Of a DNA stretch of 64,000 nt, positions 1 through 8,669 are shown in pieces. Both the position numbers and the translations under genes were made by a program. The first letter of the stretch is position 1. Each line of letters begins with the position of its first letter. The notes beneath the pieces were generated by a model. That model did no database searches. It saw only the letters and a program-made list of their open reading frames with translations, and was not told the DNA's origin. This stretch comes from Rickettsia rhipicephali str. 3-7-female6-CWPP (GTDB lineage Bacteria; Pseudomonadota; Alphaproteobacteria; Rickettsiales; Rickettsiaceae), in contig NC_017042.1 of the NCBI RefSeq assembly GCF_000284075.1, positions 372,001 to 436,000 on the forward strand, given 5' to 3'.

Positions 1-811
1 CAAGGTGCAAATATAATCCTTGACCACAACAGAGCGGTATGACCGTTTTTCACACTGCCCTAACAGCTCAACATTTTGATATGGCAGCATTTCTAATTGA
101 AAATGGTGCGGATCCTAATTACGTAACAGGTGACAATATGACTTATTTAGAAATATGTATGTTCCTATACCTAAATATAGCCATGGTAACTAAATTGCTC
201 GTGTATGGTGCTAATATGGAATTTATCCGTTGTGAAAAAACCGCATTTAAAAATTTAGTAGATCTAACTAGAGATCTTAATGATAGGAAGCAGAGTACAG
301 ATATGGTAAAAGTATTTTTACAATATGGTGCTAATCCGGATATACTCGATCCTGACGGTCAAATGGTCCGGACAAGGAAGGAAGCAATTTATGAACCTCT
401 GAAAGCTCTTTTAACGCTTAAATCCGCGTTTCGTAAGAATGATTACAAGAAAATTAAGGCTATTGACAAGAAAGATTTAGCTGCATTTGTTCAATGGAAA
501 GCAGCAATATTACCGGTTGGATGTTTCTGAGGATGAGTATATTAAAAGCCTATTAGAACTATATAAATTTTCAAATGAGTTTGGATTCGGATGATTCTAT
601 AAAACAGCCATTAATAGAATTAGGAGAAAAGATAGCTAAATTGATACCGCCTTTAGAGTTTTTATGTATTTTAAAAATTGAAGATATTATTGATAGTAAC
701 GCTACAGATAAGATAGCATTACTTGAGAGTGTAATAAAAGCGATGACAGAGTACAGACCACTTAAAGTTGAAGCAACAGGAGAAACAGTGGCTCATAATG
801 ATTTAGTTTAA
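1..811 (+). pseudogene. Ankyrin-repeat protein gene, frameshifted, starts upstream of window
   Basis: Three reading-frame pieces together look like one ankyrin-repeat gene. Frame 1 is open from base 1 and reads a repeat end (GANIILDHNRAV) to a TGA at 40-42. Frame 3 (39-530) continues with typical ankyrin text (TALTAQHFDMAAFLIENGADPN, later FLQYGANPDILDPDG). A second frame carries DVSEDEYIKSLLELYKF around 515-590, and the last piece (575-811) encodes a 78-residue tail without clear ankyrin motifs. At least two frame changes are needed to join them, so it is probably not expressed as a full protein. Ankyrin proteins in Rickettsia are often candidate host-interacting proteins, but nothing here shows secretion. 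The 39-530 piece might still be translated alone. Confidence 0.75.
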
Positions 812-824
812 AGGTTGAGGCTGG

Positions 825-862
825 TATTATGTCATTCCTGTGAAAGCAGGAATGACATAATA
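825..862. repeat. Perfect hairpin, gtcattcctg-type repeat; terminator candidate
   Basis: Arms 825-840 and 847-862 are perfectly complementary (tattatgtcattcctg and its complement) around a 6-base loop. It lies between the 3' end of the ankyrin relic and the 3' end of the convergent ABC gene, where a bidirectional terminator would be expected. The core gtcattcctgc/gcaggaatgac recurs at 11196, 13605, 21346, 39676, 50387 and 57563. Confidence 0.75.
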
Positions 863-871
863 CATACCTCC

Positions 872-2641
872 TCACACTATTAACCCTTTAACTTGAGAGT
901 TCCATAATTTTTGATATAGCTTACTATTTTTTAGTAATTCTACATGGCTACCGTCATCGATTATACTTCCCTTTTCAAAAACTAAAATTCTATCCATATT
1001 GAGTAAAGTAGATAATCTGTGGGCAATGACTATCACGGTTTTATTTTGCATTAAATAATCTATTGACTCTTGAATCAGACTTTCCGTCTTGCTATCTAAG
1101 CTACTTGTTGCTTCATCGAGAATTAAAATAGGAGCATTTTTTAAGATGGCTCTTGCTATGATAATTTTTTGACGCTGACCGCCTGATAAGTTATTCCCCC
1201 GTTCACCGCACATAGTATCGTAACCGTCCGGTAGATTATCGATAACATCATGAATATGTGCAGCTTTTGCTGCTTCTATAACCTCCTCAAGAGTAGCTTC
1301 TTTTTTTCCGTATCTGATATTGTCCAAAATGGTACGATGAAAAAGCACCGGTTCTTGAGGTATAAGGCTAATGGCTTTTCTTAAAGAATCTTGAGTTACG
1401 TTTTTAATATTTTGATTATCTATTAAAATCATTCCTTCTTCTATATCATGTAACCTAGTGAGTAAACTAATAAAAGTGGTTTTCCCTGAACCTGAAAATC
1501 CAACTAGTCCTACTTTTTGTTTACTCGGTATTAATACCGATTTATTATAAAATAGATTGTTATTATGATGATAATTAAATGTAACATTTCTAAATTCAAT
1601 AACCCCTTCTTTGATATCTAATGGAGTAGCGTTTTCAATATCAGTTATAATATGCGGTGCCATTAAAGATAAGCCTTGATTAAATGCCCCGACCTGCTCG
1701 AACATATCACCGATTTCTTGCGTTAAATCCCAAATATCGTCTGCTACATTTATACATAATGTTAGCACTAATACGCAATCACCTATGCTTATAGATAATT
1801 CGCTACGAATTTTAGATAAATAATAAATCATTATAAAAATCATTATTGAACAAGAAGTCCCAAGAGCATAACGCAATTTGAACATAAAGAATTGCATAGT
1901 CTGCTCATCGGCTACGGCATTTTCTACTCTTGTTTCTAGATATTGACGTTCAAATTTATGGGCTGTAAACATTCTAACCGCATTAATGTTGCTAATTGCA
2001 TCTACAATACTACCGGCAACAAAAGATTGGCTTCTAGCATAATTTAATGAGTATTTATTGATTTTATCCGAGAAAAGAACACTAAGTCCTAAAAAAAACG
2101 TAATCCATAAAATAAATATCGTAGCAAAAACGTAATGTACCGAATATAAAGCAATTAATGCAAATACAATAATAGCGAGTTTACGAAGAATTTTTTCACC
2201 GAATATTGAAATAATCATCTCAAACGATCTTGCAGTTTCGGTAATACGATTGCTAATATGTCCTACTAGATTATCCTGAAAGAATTTATGGCTATGATAT
2301 TGGGTATAATTATAAAGTTCATTTAGTATTTTCCCTTTTATTACAGGCATAGTCTTGATATACAAATAATCATATGAACGGTATGCTATATTAATACTCT
2401 CCCACCAAAGAGCATAAAATACTGCCCAGTAAATCATGGAAGATAAAAGATTATTAGCGTTCTCATCGCTGAAAGATTCTATTAAATCAATGATTTTCTG
2501 AAGTAATATACTATCAATCGCCGGAATCATACCAAGTAAAATACAAATTACAGTCAATAAAGTCATTTTAACTTTATCGAATTTTAAAAAATAAATACCT
2601 AAGCTAAATGTTGATTTAGATAAAGTAGGGTATTTTATCAC
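872..2641 (-). CDS. MsbA-type ABC exporter, fused permease and ATPase
   Basis: 589 residues, a complete half-transporter. The N-terminal ~320 residues hold the hydrophobic transmembrane helices. The nucleotide-binding domain follows, with Walker A GFSGSGKTT (Lys387), a Q-loop (IPQEP), the signature LSGGQRQK, Walker B LILDEATSSLDS and the H-loop AHRLST. Such proteins dimerise in the inner membrane and export lipids, drugs or peptides; the substrate cannot be told from sequence. It is transcribed divergently from the small gene at 2824. A second exporter of the same class in this window (13846-16644) is broken, so this copy may carry the remaining function. Confidence 0.92.
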   Translation of the reverse strand: MIKYPTLSKSTFSLGIYFLKFDKVKMTLLTVICILLGMIPAIDSILLQKIIDLIESFSDENANNLLSSMIYWAVFYALWWESINIAYRSYDYLYIKTMPVIKGKILNELYNYTQYHSHKFFQDNLVGHISNRITETARSFEMIISIFGEKILRKLAIIVFALIALYSVHYVFATIFILWITFFLGLSVLFSDKINKYSLNYARSQSFVAGSIVDAISNINAVRMFTAHKFERQYLETRVENAVADEQTMQFFMFKLRYALGTSCSIMIFIMIYYLSKIRSELSISIGDCVLVLTLCINVADDIWDLTQEIGDMFEQVGAFNQGLSLMAPHIITDIENATPLDIKEGVIEFRNVTFNYHHNNNLFYNKSVLIPSKQKVGLVGFSGSGKTTFISLLTRLHDIEEGMILIDNQNIKNVTQDSLRKAISLIPQEPVLFHRTILDNIRYGKKEATLEEVIEAAKAAHIHDVIDNLPDGYDTMCGERGNNLSGGQRQKIIIARAILKNAPILILDEATSSLDSKTESLIQESIDYLMQNKTVIVIAHRLSTLLNMDRILVFEKGSIIDDGSHVELLKNSKLYQKLWNSQVKGLIV

Positions 2642-2823
2642 GATAATGTACCTCGATTTTAAAATAATATATTAATTCGTGTTATTTTGGAGCATATTTT
2701 AATTTAATTATTTTGCAAAAATATACCTAAAAATATTAAATCTGTGGAAAATAATAAACAAGCCTTGCTTCTTACCTTAAATAATGCTACAAAGTTCAGA
2801 AAATAACTTCAACATCATTAGAA

Positions 2824-3096
2824 ATGCAAGAAAAAGAATTATCTAATAATTTTTTAGAAGAACAAGAAAAGTCTACGGAAGACGATTCTCCGTTCTTTGA
2901 TGTAAAATATATTTGTCAAGCAAGTTTATTAATTACGGATTCTATCCGAAAAGGGTATGATGTAACGCAATTGCCCAATGGTGATATTAATGTTACAGAA
3001 GTAAGAATAGTAAATGTTCATTATAATTGGAACTCCGAAAAAGGGAAATTTGTTAAAACTAATCAGATAGAATTTAATAATAGCAAAGGTGGATGA
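2824..3096 (+). CDS. Small Rickettsia-type protein (DUF2671-like)
   Basis: 90 residues, acidic N-terminus (EKELSNNFLEEQEKSTEDD) followed by a compact region with VKYICQASLLITDSI and a strand-rich end (GDINVTEVRIVNVHYNW). No signal peptide or membrane segment is visible. I recall a Rickettsia-restricted family, DUF2671, with this appearance, but the match is from memory. Function unknown. It stands alone between the divergent ABC gene and cydA. Confidence 0.6.
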   Translation: MQEKELSNNFLEEQEKSTEDDSPFFDVKYICQASLLITDSIRKGYDVTQLPNGDINVTEVRIVNVHYNWNSEKGKFVKTNQIEFNNSKGG

Positions 3097-3125
3097 TTAA
3101 ATCAAATACTGTATACTTGTTTAAT

Positions 3126-3185
3126 TTGAAAAATTGGCTACGTCGTCCTATAAGTACTGTGGTACTCACGTATTAAGTATACGTT
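3126..3185. repeat. Partial palindromic repeat (family E)
   Basis: The stretch ttgaaaaattggctacgtcgtccta...ggtactcacgtattaagtatacg closely matches the first half of the element at 53636-53736. The second half is missing, so this is a truncated copy upstream of cydA. Confidence 0.65.
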
Positions 3186-3247
3186 ATTACATTGGGAGTA
3201 TATTGTTATTGTCACAAAGCTTATTATCTTAAAACAGCAGCTTAAAT

Positions 3248-4618
3248 ATGGAATTTGATCAAGTATTATTATCAAGGATTCAATTTGCTTTTACCATAAG
3301 TTTTCATATAATATTCCCTGCTTTTACTATAGGGCTTGCAAGCTTTTTAGCGGTAATTGAAGGGTTATGGTTAAAAACAAAAAAGCCGGTTTATCAAGAA
3401 ATATACAAATTTTGGGTGAAGATTTTTGCCGTTACTTTCGGTATGGGAGTAGTTTCGGGCGTTGTAATGTCTTATCAATTCGGTACTAACTGGTCGAATT
3501 TTTCAGATAAGGTTGGGAATGTCCTCGGTCCGCTTCTCGGTTTTGAAGTATTTACTGCCTTTTTCCTCGAATCTTCTTTTTTAGGTATAATGTTATTCGG
3601 CTTTAATAAAGTCAGTAAAAAAGTACATTTTATTTCTACGTTAATAGTTGCCGTTGGTACTGTGATCTCAGCTTTTTGGATACTTGCAGCTAGTAGCTGG
3701 ATGCATACGCCTGCTGGTTTTGAACTGCGAGGCGAAGGATTCTTTTATCCTTTAAATTGGCTAGAAATTATCTTTAACTCTTCTTTCCCATATCGCTTTT
3801 TCCATATGATTACGGCGGCTTATTTAACTACTTCTTTTGTTATCGGTGGTGTAGCTAGCTTTTATTTACTAAATAATCGTTATAAAGAGCATGCTAAAAT
3901 TATGCTTTTTATGGCGGTGTTAATGGCGTTAATCGTTGCACCTATTCAAATAGTTATTGGTGATCTGCATGGTTTAAATACTCTTAAATATCAGCCGGTC
4001 AAGGTCTCGGCTATGGAAGGTATTTGGAATACAGCAAAAGGAGCAGCTTTTAATCTTATCGGCTTTCCTGACGGGGAAGAAGAAAAAACAAAATATGCTG
4101 TAGAAATACCTTATGCTAGTAGTTTAATCTTAACGCATAGCTTAGACGGTGAAGTGAAAGGATTAAAAGAATGGACAAAAGAAGAGCGTCCGCCGGTTGC
4201 AGTAGTATTTTTTAGCTTTCGTATTATGGTAGGAATCGGTTGCTTAATGGTATTTACAGGTATTGCGGGGTTATATCTTTACTTGAAGAAAAGATTATAT
4301 ACTACGCATTGGTTTCAATATTGGTATATATTAATGTCACCTTCAGGTTTTATTGCAGTACTTGCCGGTTGGTTCGTAACCGAGGTAGGTAGACAACCTT
4401 ATATAGTATATAATATTTTAAAAACCGTGGATATGGTATCACCGGTACTCGGCAAATATGTATTTATTTCTCTAATTGCTTTTATAGTAGTGTATGTGCT
4501 CATTTTCGGAGCGGGTATATATTATATAATGCATTTGATAAAGAAAGGTATAGAAGCGATAGATAATAAAGAAATGTACGGAGAGAGTGGTTTGAATAAC
4601 CCATTATTAGAAAAGTAA
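3248..4618 (+). CDS. cydA: Cytochrome bd-type quinol oxidase subunit I
   Basis: 456 residues, multi-pass. Subunit I of the bd oxidase holds the quinol site and the haems and reduces oxygen to water in the inner membrane. The N-terminus SRIQFAFTISFHIIFPAFTIG gives the axial His20, and GRQPY lies in the C-terminal half (EVGRQPYIVYN). The protein is clearly shorter than the long-Q-loop E. coli CydA (about 520 residues), which fits the short-loop, cyanide-insensitive (CioA) branch. cydB follows 7 bases downstream. Confidence 0.95.
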   Translation: MEFDQVLLSRIQFAFTISFHIIFPAFTIGLASFLAVIEGLWLKTKKPVYQEIYKFWVKIFAVTFGMGVVSGVVMSYQFGTNWSNFSDKVGNVLGPLLGFEVFTAFFLESSFLGIMLFGFNKVSKKVHFISTLIVAVGTVISAFWILAASSWMHTPAGFELRGEGFFYPLNWLEIIFNSSFPYRFFHMITAAYLTTSFVIGGVASFYLLNNRYKEHAKIMLFMAVLMALIVAPIQIVIGDLHGLNTLKYQPVKVSAMEGIWNTAKGAAFNLIGFPDGEEEKTKYAVEIPYASSLILTHSLDGEVKGLKEWTKEERPPVAVVFFSFRIMVGIGCLMVFTGIAGLYLYLKKRLYTTHWFQYWYILMSPSGFIAVLAGWFVTEVGRQPYIVYNILKTVDMVSPVLGKYVFISLIAFIVVYVLIFGAGIYYIMHLIKKGIEAIDNKEMYGESGLNNPLLEK

Positions 4619-4625
4619 TAAGCTT

Positions 4626-5645
4626 ATGTTAAATTTTGCACCTTATATAGATTTACCGCTTGTTTGGGGTGTTCTTATAGCTACCGCTATTTGTTTATAT
4701 GTTTTATTAGACGGTTTTGATTTAGGAGTAGGAATCTTATTTCCGTTTGCACCTACCGATGATTGCCGTCATAAAATGATCAATTCTATTGCTCCTTTTT
4801 GGGACGGTAACGAAACTTGGTTAGTACTTGGCGGCGGTGGTTTATTTGCGGCTTTCCCGTTGGCATATTCGCTATTAATGCCGGCTTTATATATTCCTAT
4901 TATATTGATGTTACTCGGTCTAATATTTCGTGGTGTGGCTTTTGAATTCCGTTTTAAGGCTCATATAGGTCATCGTTATATTTGGGACTACGCTTTTCAT
5001 TTCGGTTCTATGCTTGCTGTTTTTTGTCAAGGTTTAATGCTTGGTACGTTTGTCCAAGGAATAGAGATAGAAGGACGAGAATTTGCAGGAGGAAGCTTTG
5101 ATTTTCTTACTCCCTTTTCCGTTATGACGGGGATAGCATTAATATTTGGTTATGCACTCCTGGGTGCTACTTGGCTTATTCTGAAAACAGAAAAGACAAC
5201 ACAAGATTGGGCTTATAAATCTGCTTTATATATTTTATTTTACGTTGCACTTTTTATGGGGCTTGTAAGCTTATGGGTTCCTTTCTTAAATAACCACATA
5301 CATCATCGTTGGTTTAGTGTACCTAATATTTGCTATTTATCTATTGTACCTATTGTAACTGCTTTAATATTTAGCAAGTTAATTAAAGCTGTTAAGCAGA
5401 AAAAAGAAGTAAAGCCGTTTATTTATGCGATCTTGTTATTTTTATTAGGATATTTAGGGCTCGCGATAAGCATATGGCCATATATCGTTCCTTATAAAGT
5501 TACGTTTGAAACTGCAGCAGCAGCACCGGAGTCACAGTCTTTACTGTTGATAGGGGCTGGGATATTCCTACCTGTCATACTTGGCTACACATTCTATTGT
5601 TATTATATATTCCGTGGCAAATCATCTCATCATCCAATATATTAA
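4626..5645 (+). CDS. cydB: Cytochrome bd-type quinol oxidase subunit II
   Basis: 339 residues, largely hydrophobic. Typical CydB features are the start LPLVWGVLIATAICLYVLLDGFDLGVG and the segment INSIAPFWDGNETWLVLGGG. It pairs with CydA to form the membrane oxidase. Its 3' end overlaps the probable start of the next small gene by about 30 bases, so the three are likely translated from one message. Confidence 0.96.
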   Translation: MLNFAPYIDLPLVWGVLIATAICLYVLLDGFDLGVGILFPFAPTDDCRHKMINSIAPFWDGNETWLVLGGGGLFAAFPLAYSLLMPALYIPIILMLLGLIFRGVAFEFRFKAHIGHRYIWDYAFHFGSMLAVFCQGLMLGTFVQGIEIEGREFAGGSFDFLTPFSVMTGIALIFGYALLGATWLILKTEKTTQDWAYKSALYILFYVALFMGLVSLWVPFLNNHIHHRWFSVPNICYLSIVPIVTALIFSKLIKAVKQKKEVKPFIYAILLFLLGYLGLAISIWPYIVPYKVTFETAAAAPESQSLLLIGAGIFLPVILGYTFYCYYIFRGKSSHHPIY

Positions 5646-5778
5646 AAAATTTAAAAAAATAACCTCTTGTCTCAAAGGGTGGCAATGGTTTATTATCTTA
5701 TGGCTTAGCGGATTATTATCCACATTACTTTTAACTTATGTAGTTAAGCTGGTGTTTAGGGTGATAGTAGGAATATAA
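5614..5778 (+). CDS. DUF2474-like small membrane protein of the bd oxidase operon
   Basis: About 54 residues from GTG 5614; an upstream TTG at 5581 is also open but lies deep inside cydB. A basic stretch (IKKFKKITS) is followed by a single membrane helix beginning KGWQWFIILWLSG and ending KLVFRVIVG. This layout (short N-terminus, G-W-F-x-x-L-W-x-x-G, one helix) resembles DUF2474 proteins that follow cioAB-type oxidase genes, analogous to CydX in E. coli. No ATG is available in frame, so the start is uncertain. Assignment rests on position plus a short motif. Confidence 0.6.
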   Translation: MANHLIIQYIKKFKKITSCLKGWQWFIILWLSGLLSTLLLTYVVKLVFRVIVGI

Positions 5779-5780
5779 CA

Positions 5781-5809
5781 TTGACAAAACGTACTGTTTA
5801 TAGTACGTT
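5781..5809 (+). promoter_or_regulatory. Promoter with overlapping operator palindrome of the yefM-yoeB pair
   Basis: TTGACA at 5781-5786 is a perfect -35 box; 17 bases on, TACGTT (5804-5809) is a weak -10. Between and over them lies a perfect palindrome, acgtact-N6-agtacgt (5789-5808). YefM-type antitoxins repress their own operon by binding palindromes, so this is a natural autoregulatory site. Transcription from here would begin after the TTG at 5781, which argues against that codon as the antitoxin start. Confidence 0.6.
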
Positions 5810-5846
5810 GTTAATATTAAGTCTCACTAACTATAAGGAAAAAATA

Positions 5847-6089
5847 ATGGAAATATATAATACAAGCGAAGCAAGAAGTAAGCTTTATAAACTTATAGAT
5901 TATGTTTCTGATGTACACAAACCTGTTTATATTAAAGGTAAAAGAAATAATGTAGTTATAATTTCAGAAGAAGATTATCGTAATATGGAAGAAACTTTAT
6001 ATTTATTATCTATTCCAAATATGCATAAGTCTATAATTGAAGGACGAGCAGAGCCTATAGAAAAGTGTAGCGATAAATTAAATTGGTAA
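5847..6089 (+). CDS. YefM/Phd-family antitoxin
   Basis: 80 residues from ATG 5847, chosen because a good ribosome site (AAGGAA, 5835-5840) lies 6 bases upstream and the family starts M-x-x-x-x-x-S-E-A-R. The N-terminal DNA-binding part (MEIYNTSEARSKLYKLIDYVSD, with VYIKGKRNNVVIISEEDYRNMEETLYLL) matches the Phd/YefM fold; the C-terminal tail (IEGRAEPIEKC) is the region that usually wraps the toxin. It is followed 10 bases later by the toxin gene. It should neutralise YoeB and repress the operon. Confidence 0.9.
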   Translation: MEIYNTSEARSKLYKLIDYVSDVHKPVYIKGKRNNVVIISEEDYRNMEETLYLLSIPNMHKSIIEGRAEPIEKCSDKLNW

Positions 6090-6099
6090 TTTTTTATAA

Positions 6100-6360
6100 A
6101 TGTATATAATTCGTTATACTACACAAGCACAAAAAGATGCTAAGAAAATAGTGCAAGCCGGTTTAAAGAATAAAGTAGAAGTTTTATTAAACATAGTTAG
6201 TACTGATCCTTGGAAAATGTACCCTCCATATGAAAAGCTCGTTGGTGACTTTAGCGGTTGCTATTCAAGAAGAATTAATATTCAACATAGGTTGGTTTAT
6301 GAAGTTTATAAACAAGAAAAAGTTGTAAAAATTCTTAGAATGTATACGCATTATGAATAA
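6100..6360 (+). CDS. YoeB/Txe-family mRNA interferase toxin
   Basis: 86 residues, the usual YoeB length. YoeB is a ribosome-dependent endoribonuclease that cuts mRNA at the start of coding regions. The core S-R-R-I-N-I-Q-H-R-L-V-Y-E matches the family block S-R-R-I-x-x-x-H-R-L-V-Y; the C-terminal Thr-His-Tyr retains the catalytic His, and the Glu of YEKL sits where the general base is expected. The toxin looks intact. Its 3' end overlaps the next gene by 8 bases. Confidence 0.92.
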   Translation: MYIIRYTTQAQKDAKKIVQAGLKNKVEVLLNIVSTDPWKMYPPYEKLVGDFSGCYSRRINIQHRLVYEVYKQEKVVKILRMYTHYE

Positions 6361-7201
6361 GTCGTTAACTGAAAAAATCTCAGCATTTATTATTACCAAA
6401 AATGAATCCGCAAGGGTAGCACGAGCTATAAATAGCGTAAAAAATATTACTGATGAGGTGATAGTGGTCGATAGCGAAAGTACTGATGATACGGTAGCAA
6501 TAGCTGAAAAATTAGGAGCAAAGGTAGTAATAAAACCGTGGCTTGGTTATGTAGGACAGAAATCTTTTGCCGAAAGCCTTTGCGTAAATGATTGGGTTCT
6601 TAATATTGATGCTGATGAGGAGTTGTCTAAAGAGTTACAAGACGAAATAGAGTATATTTTTGCCTCTCATAATCAAGATCGTTATTTAGCTTATCAAATA
6701 AAGCTGTTAATAATGCATCGTAATGACCAAAAGCCACGAATGTTTGCTCCATTTAATAAATGTACTCGGTTGTATAATAAAAAATTTGCAAGCTTTGCAA
6801 ATACCGTAAATAGTACTACTCATGATTCGGTAATATTTAATAAAGATGTTGATTTTGCAGGTAAAATTTATCTATTAAATGAAGCTGCTTATCATTATTC
6901 GGGTACTTCAATTGAGCAGTTGGTCACTAAAGCAAATTTTTATTCTAGCGAGCAAGTAAAAGATTTAGTTAAGCAAGGAAAAAAGCTTTCAAATTTTCGT
7001 TTAACAACTGAAATGATATGGTGGTTTTTTAAAGCGTTTTTTATCAGACGCTATTTTGTATTTGGTTTTGACGGTTTTGTAGATTCAATAATTTTTGCTG
7101 TTGCAAGATTTCTAAGGCTTGCGAAGTTAAGAGAGTCATCGCTTAAATCAAAAAACGTCATTGCGAGCGACTATAAGAAGCGTGGCAATCTCATGAAGTA
7201 A
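6353..7201 (+). CDS. Family 2 glycosyltransferase, LPS-core type
   Basis: 282 residues. The N-terminus shows a GT-A fold: [44 protein letters not shown], and the metal-binding D-x-D in [10 protein letters not shown]. The family includes LPS inner-core beta-1,4-glucosyltransferases (WaaE/LgtF type), so a role in envelope glycan synthesis is likely; the acceptor is unknown. The last ~15 residues ([15 protein letters not shown]) are encoded by the palindromic repeat at 7156-7254, so the native C-terminus has been replaced or extended by the repeat. Confidence 0.85.
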   Translation: MNKSLTEKISAFIITKNESARVARAINSVKNITDEVIVVDSESTDDTVAIAEKLGAKVVIKPWLGYVGQKSFAESLCVNDWVLNIDADEELSKELQDEIEYIFASHNQDRYLAYQIKLLIMHRNDQKPRMFAPFNKCTRLYNKKFASFANTVNSTTHDSVIFNKDVDFAGKIYLLNEAAYHYSGTSIEQLVTKANFYSSEQVKDLVKQGKKLSNFRLTTEMIWWFFKAFFIRRYFVFGFDGFVDSIIFAVARFLRLAKLRESSLKSKNVIASDYKKRGNLMK

Positions 7202-7254
7202 TATAAAATTCCTGAGATTGCCGCGTCGATGCTATGCATCTCCGCGCAATGACG
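7156..7254. repeat. Palindromic repeat family A, copy 1, entering a coding region
   Basis: Starts cgtcattgcgagcgac and ends cgcaatgacg, with inner arms ggcaatctc/gagattgcc. It encodes the tail and stop of the glycosyltransferase and an artificial upstream extension of the next frame. Other copies begin at 8543, 9447, 23227, 25411, 26942, 37556, 39642, 48990 and 63033. Confidence 0.9.
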
Positions 7255-7277
7255 ATTTAGAAAATAAAAGATACATT

Positions 7278-8516
7278 ATGAAAGAAAATTTTAATGTTAG
7301 TAAATTAAAAAACGGTTTGACAATTTTAACATATAATATGCCTTATGTTAACTCGGTAGCAATAAATTTAATTGCTAAAGTTGGAGCACGTTATGAGAAT
7401 GCAGAAGAGGAAGGCATATCTCACTTTCTTGAGCATATGGCTTTTAAAGGTACAAAAACTAGAACGGCAAAACAGATAGCGGAAGAGTTTGACTCTATAG
7501 GCGGACATTTTAATGCCTATACCGGTCATGAGAATACGGTATATTATGCACGAGTCTTGTCTGAAAATTGTGATAAAGCACTTAATATACTTGCCGATAT
7601 AATTCAAAATTCTATTTTTGCTGATGAGGAAATAGCTAAGGAATATCAGGTGATCATGCAGGAAATTGCTCATCATCAGGATAATCCAGATGACCTAGTA
7701 TATGAGAAATTTTATAATAAAGTTTATAGAGAACAACCATTGGGTAAGTCAATCTTAGGTACTGCTAAAACCCTTGCAACTTTTACGAAAGAACATTTTT
7801 TTAATTTTATAGATAAACATTATAATGCTGAAAATCTCTATTTATCAATTGCCGGTAATATTGATCATGATAAAATAGTAATTATAGCGGAACAGTTATT
7901 TTCTTCTTTGAAGCAAGGAGTCAAAAGTAGCTTTATTCCGGCAAAATATATAGGCGGAAACGGCTTTATTAATAAGGAGTTAGAGCAAACTAGTTTAGTG
8001 CTAGGGTTTGAAGGTACATCATATATTAATTTAGAAAAGCTTTACCAAACCCATCTACTTTCTATAATATTCGGTGGCGGTATGTCATCGCGTTTATTTC
8101 AAAGTATTCGTGAGAAATTAGGTTTAGCATATGCAGTAGGTAGTTATAATAGTGCTTATTTTGATAGTGGAGTGTTTATAATTTATGCATCCACTGCACA
8201 TGATAAATTAGAATTATTATATAGAGAGATTAAAAACGCAATAATAAAAATGACTGAACAAGTAAGCACAGAAGAGATTCTTAGAGCTAAAACACAACTG
8301 CGTAGTAATGTACAAATGGCTCAAGAGAAAAATACCTATAAGTCAGAAGAAATAGGTAAAAATTATTCTGTTTTCGGTAAATATATTTCTCCTGAAGAGA
8401 TTATGGAAATTATCATGAGCATAAAAGCTGATGATATTATTAATACGGCAAATAAAATATTTAGTGGTACTACTACGTTGGCAATTATCGGTCCGAATGA
8501 TCTTCAAGGATTTTAA
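7278..8516 (+). CDS. M16-family zinc peptidase (processing-peptidase-like)
   Basis: 412 residues from ATG 7278; the open frame extends upstream to a TTG at 7218, but that part is read through repeat A and is not conserved-looking. The inverted zinc motif H49-F-L-E52-H53 ([13 protein letters not shown]) is intact, followed by the family segments [20 protein letters not shown] and [19 protein letters not shown]. Homologues are single-subunit relatives of mitochondrial processing peptidase and PqqL-like proteases. The C-terminal half holds the non-catalytic M16 domain with [16 protein letters not shown]. Substrate unknown. Confidence 0.92.
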   Translation: MKENFNVSKLKNGLTILTYNMPYVNSVAINLIAKVGARYENAEEEGISHFLEHMAFKGTKTRTAKQIAEEFDSIGGHFNAYTGHENTVYYARVLSENCDKALNILADIIQNSIFADEEIAKEYQVIMQEIAHHQDNPDDLVYEKFYNKVYREQPLGKSILGTAKTLATFTKEHFFNFIDKHYNAENLYLSIAGNIDHDKIVIIAEQLFSSLKQGVKSSFIPAKYIGGNGFINKELEQTSLVLGFEGTSYINLEKLYQTHLLSIIFGGGMSSRLFQSIREKLGLAYAVGSYNSAYFDSGVFIIYASTAHDKLELLYREIKNAIIKMTEQVSTEEILRAKTQLRSNVQMAQEKNTYKSEEIGKNYSVFGKYISPEEIMEIIMSIKADDIINTANKIFSGTTTLAIIGPNDLQGF

Positions 8517-8542
8517 TGATATGCTTGTGTGGATACCAGAGT

Positions 8543-8643
8543 CGTCATTGCGAGCGGCCGTAGGCTGCGTGGCAATCTCATGAAATAATAACACGCTCCT
8601 GAGATTGCTTAGTCAATTACTTCGTAATTTTCTCGCAATGACG
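8543..8643. repeat. Palindromic repeat family A, copy 2
   Basis: cgtcattgcgagcggccgtaggc at the left end and ctcgcaatgacg at the right, with inner ggcaatctcatg/gagattgc arms. It fills the gap between the M16 peptidase and purC. Confidence 0.9.
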
Positions 8644-8669
8644 AGGAAAATGAATTTTGAGACAAATAA

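Noticed and set aside
5781-5846. TTG 5781 as the antitoxin start
   Set aside because: The TTG is part of the -35 box, while ATG 5847 has a good ribosome site and matches the family start.
7218-7277. N-terminal extension of the M16 peptidase from TTG
   Set aside because: It is translated repeat A; the ATG at 7278 precedes the conserved start of the family. The same applies to extensions of ctpA, murB and xthA.
7368-7676. Minus-strand open frame of 102 codons
   Set aside because: It lies wholly inside the M16 peptidase, whose motifs are clear on the plus strand; the shadow frame has no family features.
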